DNA of 64,000 bases from the NCBI GenBank assembly GCA_944470555.2, contig OX104134.1, positions 73,898,678-73,962,677 on the forward strand, in the 5' to 3' direction. The DNA comes from Heterobilharzia americana (taxonomy: Eukaryota; Platyhelminthes; Trematoda; Strigeidida; Schistosomatidae). Made by a program: the position numbers and the translations under genes. The notes beneath the pieces are model-generated. The model was not told the DNA's origin and searched no databases. It was given only the letters and a program-made list of their open reading frames with translations. Positions 63,831 through 64,000 of the stretch are shown piece after piece (position 1 is the stretch's first letter; the number at the start of each line of letters is the position of its first letter).

Positions 63831-64000
63831 CTCAGCCGTTGATTAGCACCTAGGAATTTCCAACACGCGGATGCATAAACAGTGAAACAAAACGAATAAA
63901 ACTGAAGAAACCCGCTGACTCCGTAAAGGATTATTTAGCTAATATGTGGATAACCTCGAATGTCTACTGATTTGTTTTACACCTAGTAGTGTGTGTTGTC

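Overview
The window looks like nuclear DNA of a blood fluke, Schistosoma or a very close digenean relative. It is AT-rich, with small exons in large introns packed with RTE/SR2-type LINEs, Ty3/gypsy, BEL/Pao-like and Penelope-like relics, tRNA-derived SINEs and hammerhead-ribozyme repeats of the kind known from schistosomes. Species is not resolved. There is no operon structure, and most open frames are chance or retroelement debris.

Two host genes, both on the + strand, are well supported. ISCU, the mitochondrial iron-sulfur scaffold, has three exons (1032-1229, 9222-9405, 11639-11697). DNAAF2/kintoun, a cytoplasmic dynein-arm assembly factor, has about ten exons between 31859 and 58343. The genes are about 20 kb apart and I see no functional link between them.

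Layout: 1-1031 upstream sequence; 1032-11697 ISCU, whose first intron holds a decayed RTE copy and a nearly complete 3.9-kb RTE element bounded by 12-bp target-site duplications. 12.3-13.9 kb has two minus-strand LINE 3' ends, then a 424-base assembly gap. 14.3-18.2 kb is a degenerate (AGT)n triplet array. 18.7-25.1 kb holds LTR and Penelope-like retroelement relics. 25.1-31.9 kb contains nothing I can identify. 31.9-58.3 kb is DNAAF2, with introns 4 and 6 full of RTE copies. 58.3-64 kb is mostly featureless, with one orphan candidate exon and SINE copies at the end.

The most interesting structures are: (1) an 844-bp, nearly identical inverted repeat in introns 4 and 6 of DNAAF2, flanking exons 5-6; (2) a ~390-bp fold-back element in intron 5 carrying a tRNA-like promoter and a complete minimal hammerhead ribozyme, with a degraded second hammerhead in the opposite arm; (3) two more SINE copies with damaged hammerheads; (4) the 3.9-kb triplet array beside the gap; (5) three apparent single-base frameshifts in DNAAF2 exons 7-8, which may be assembly errors.
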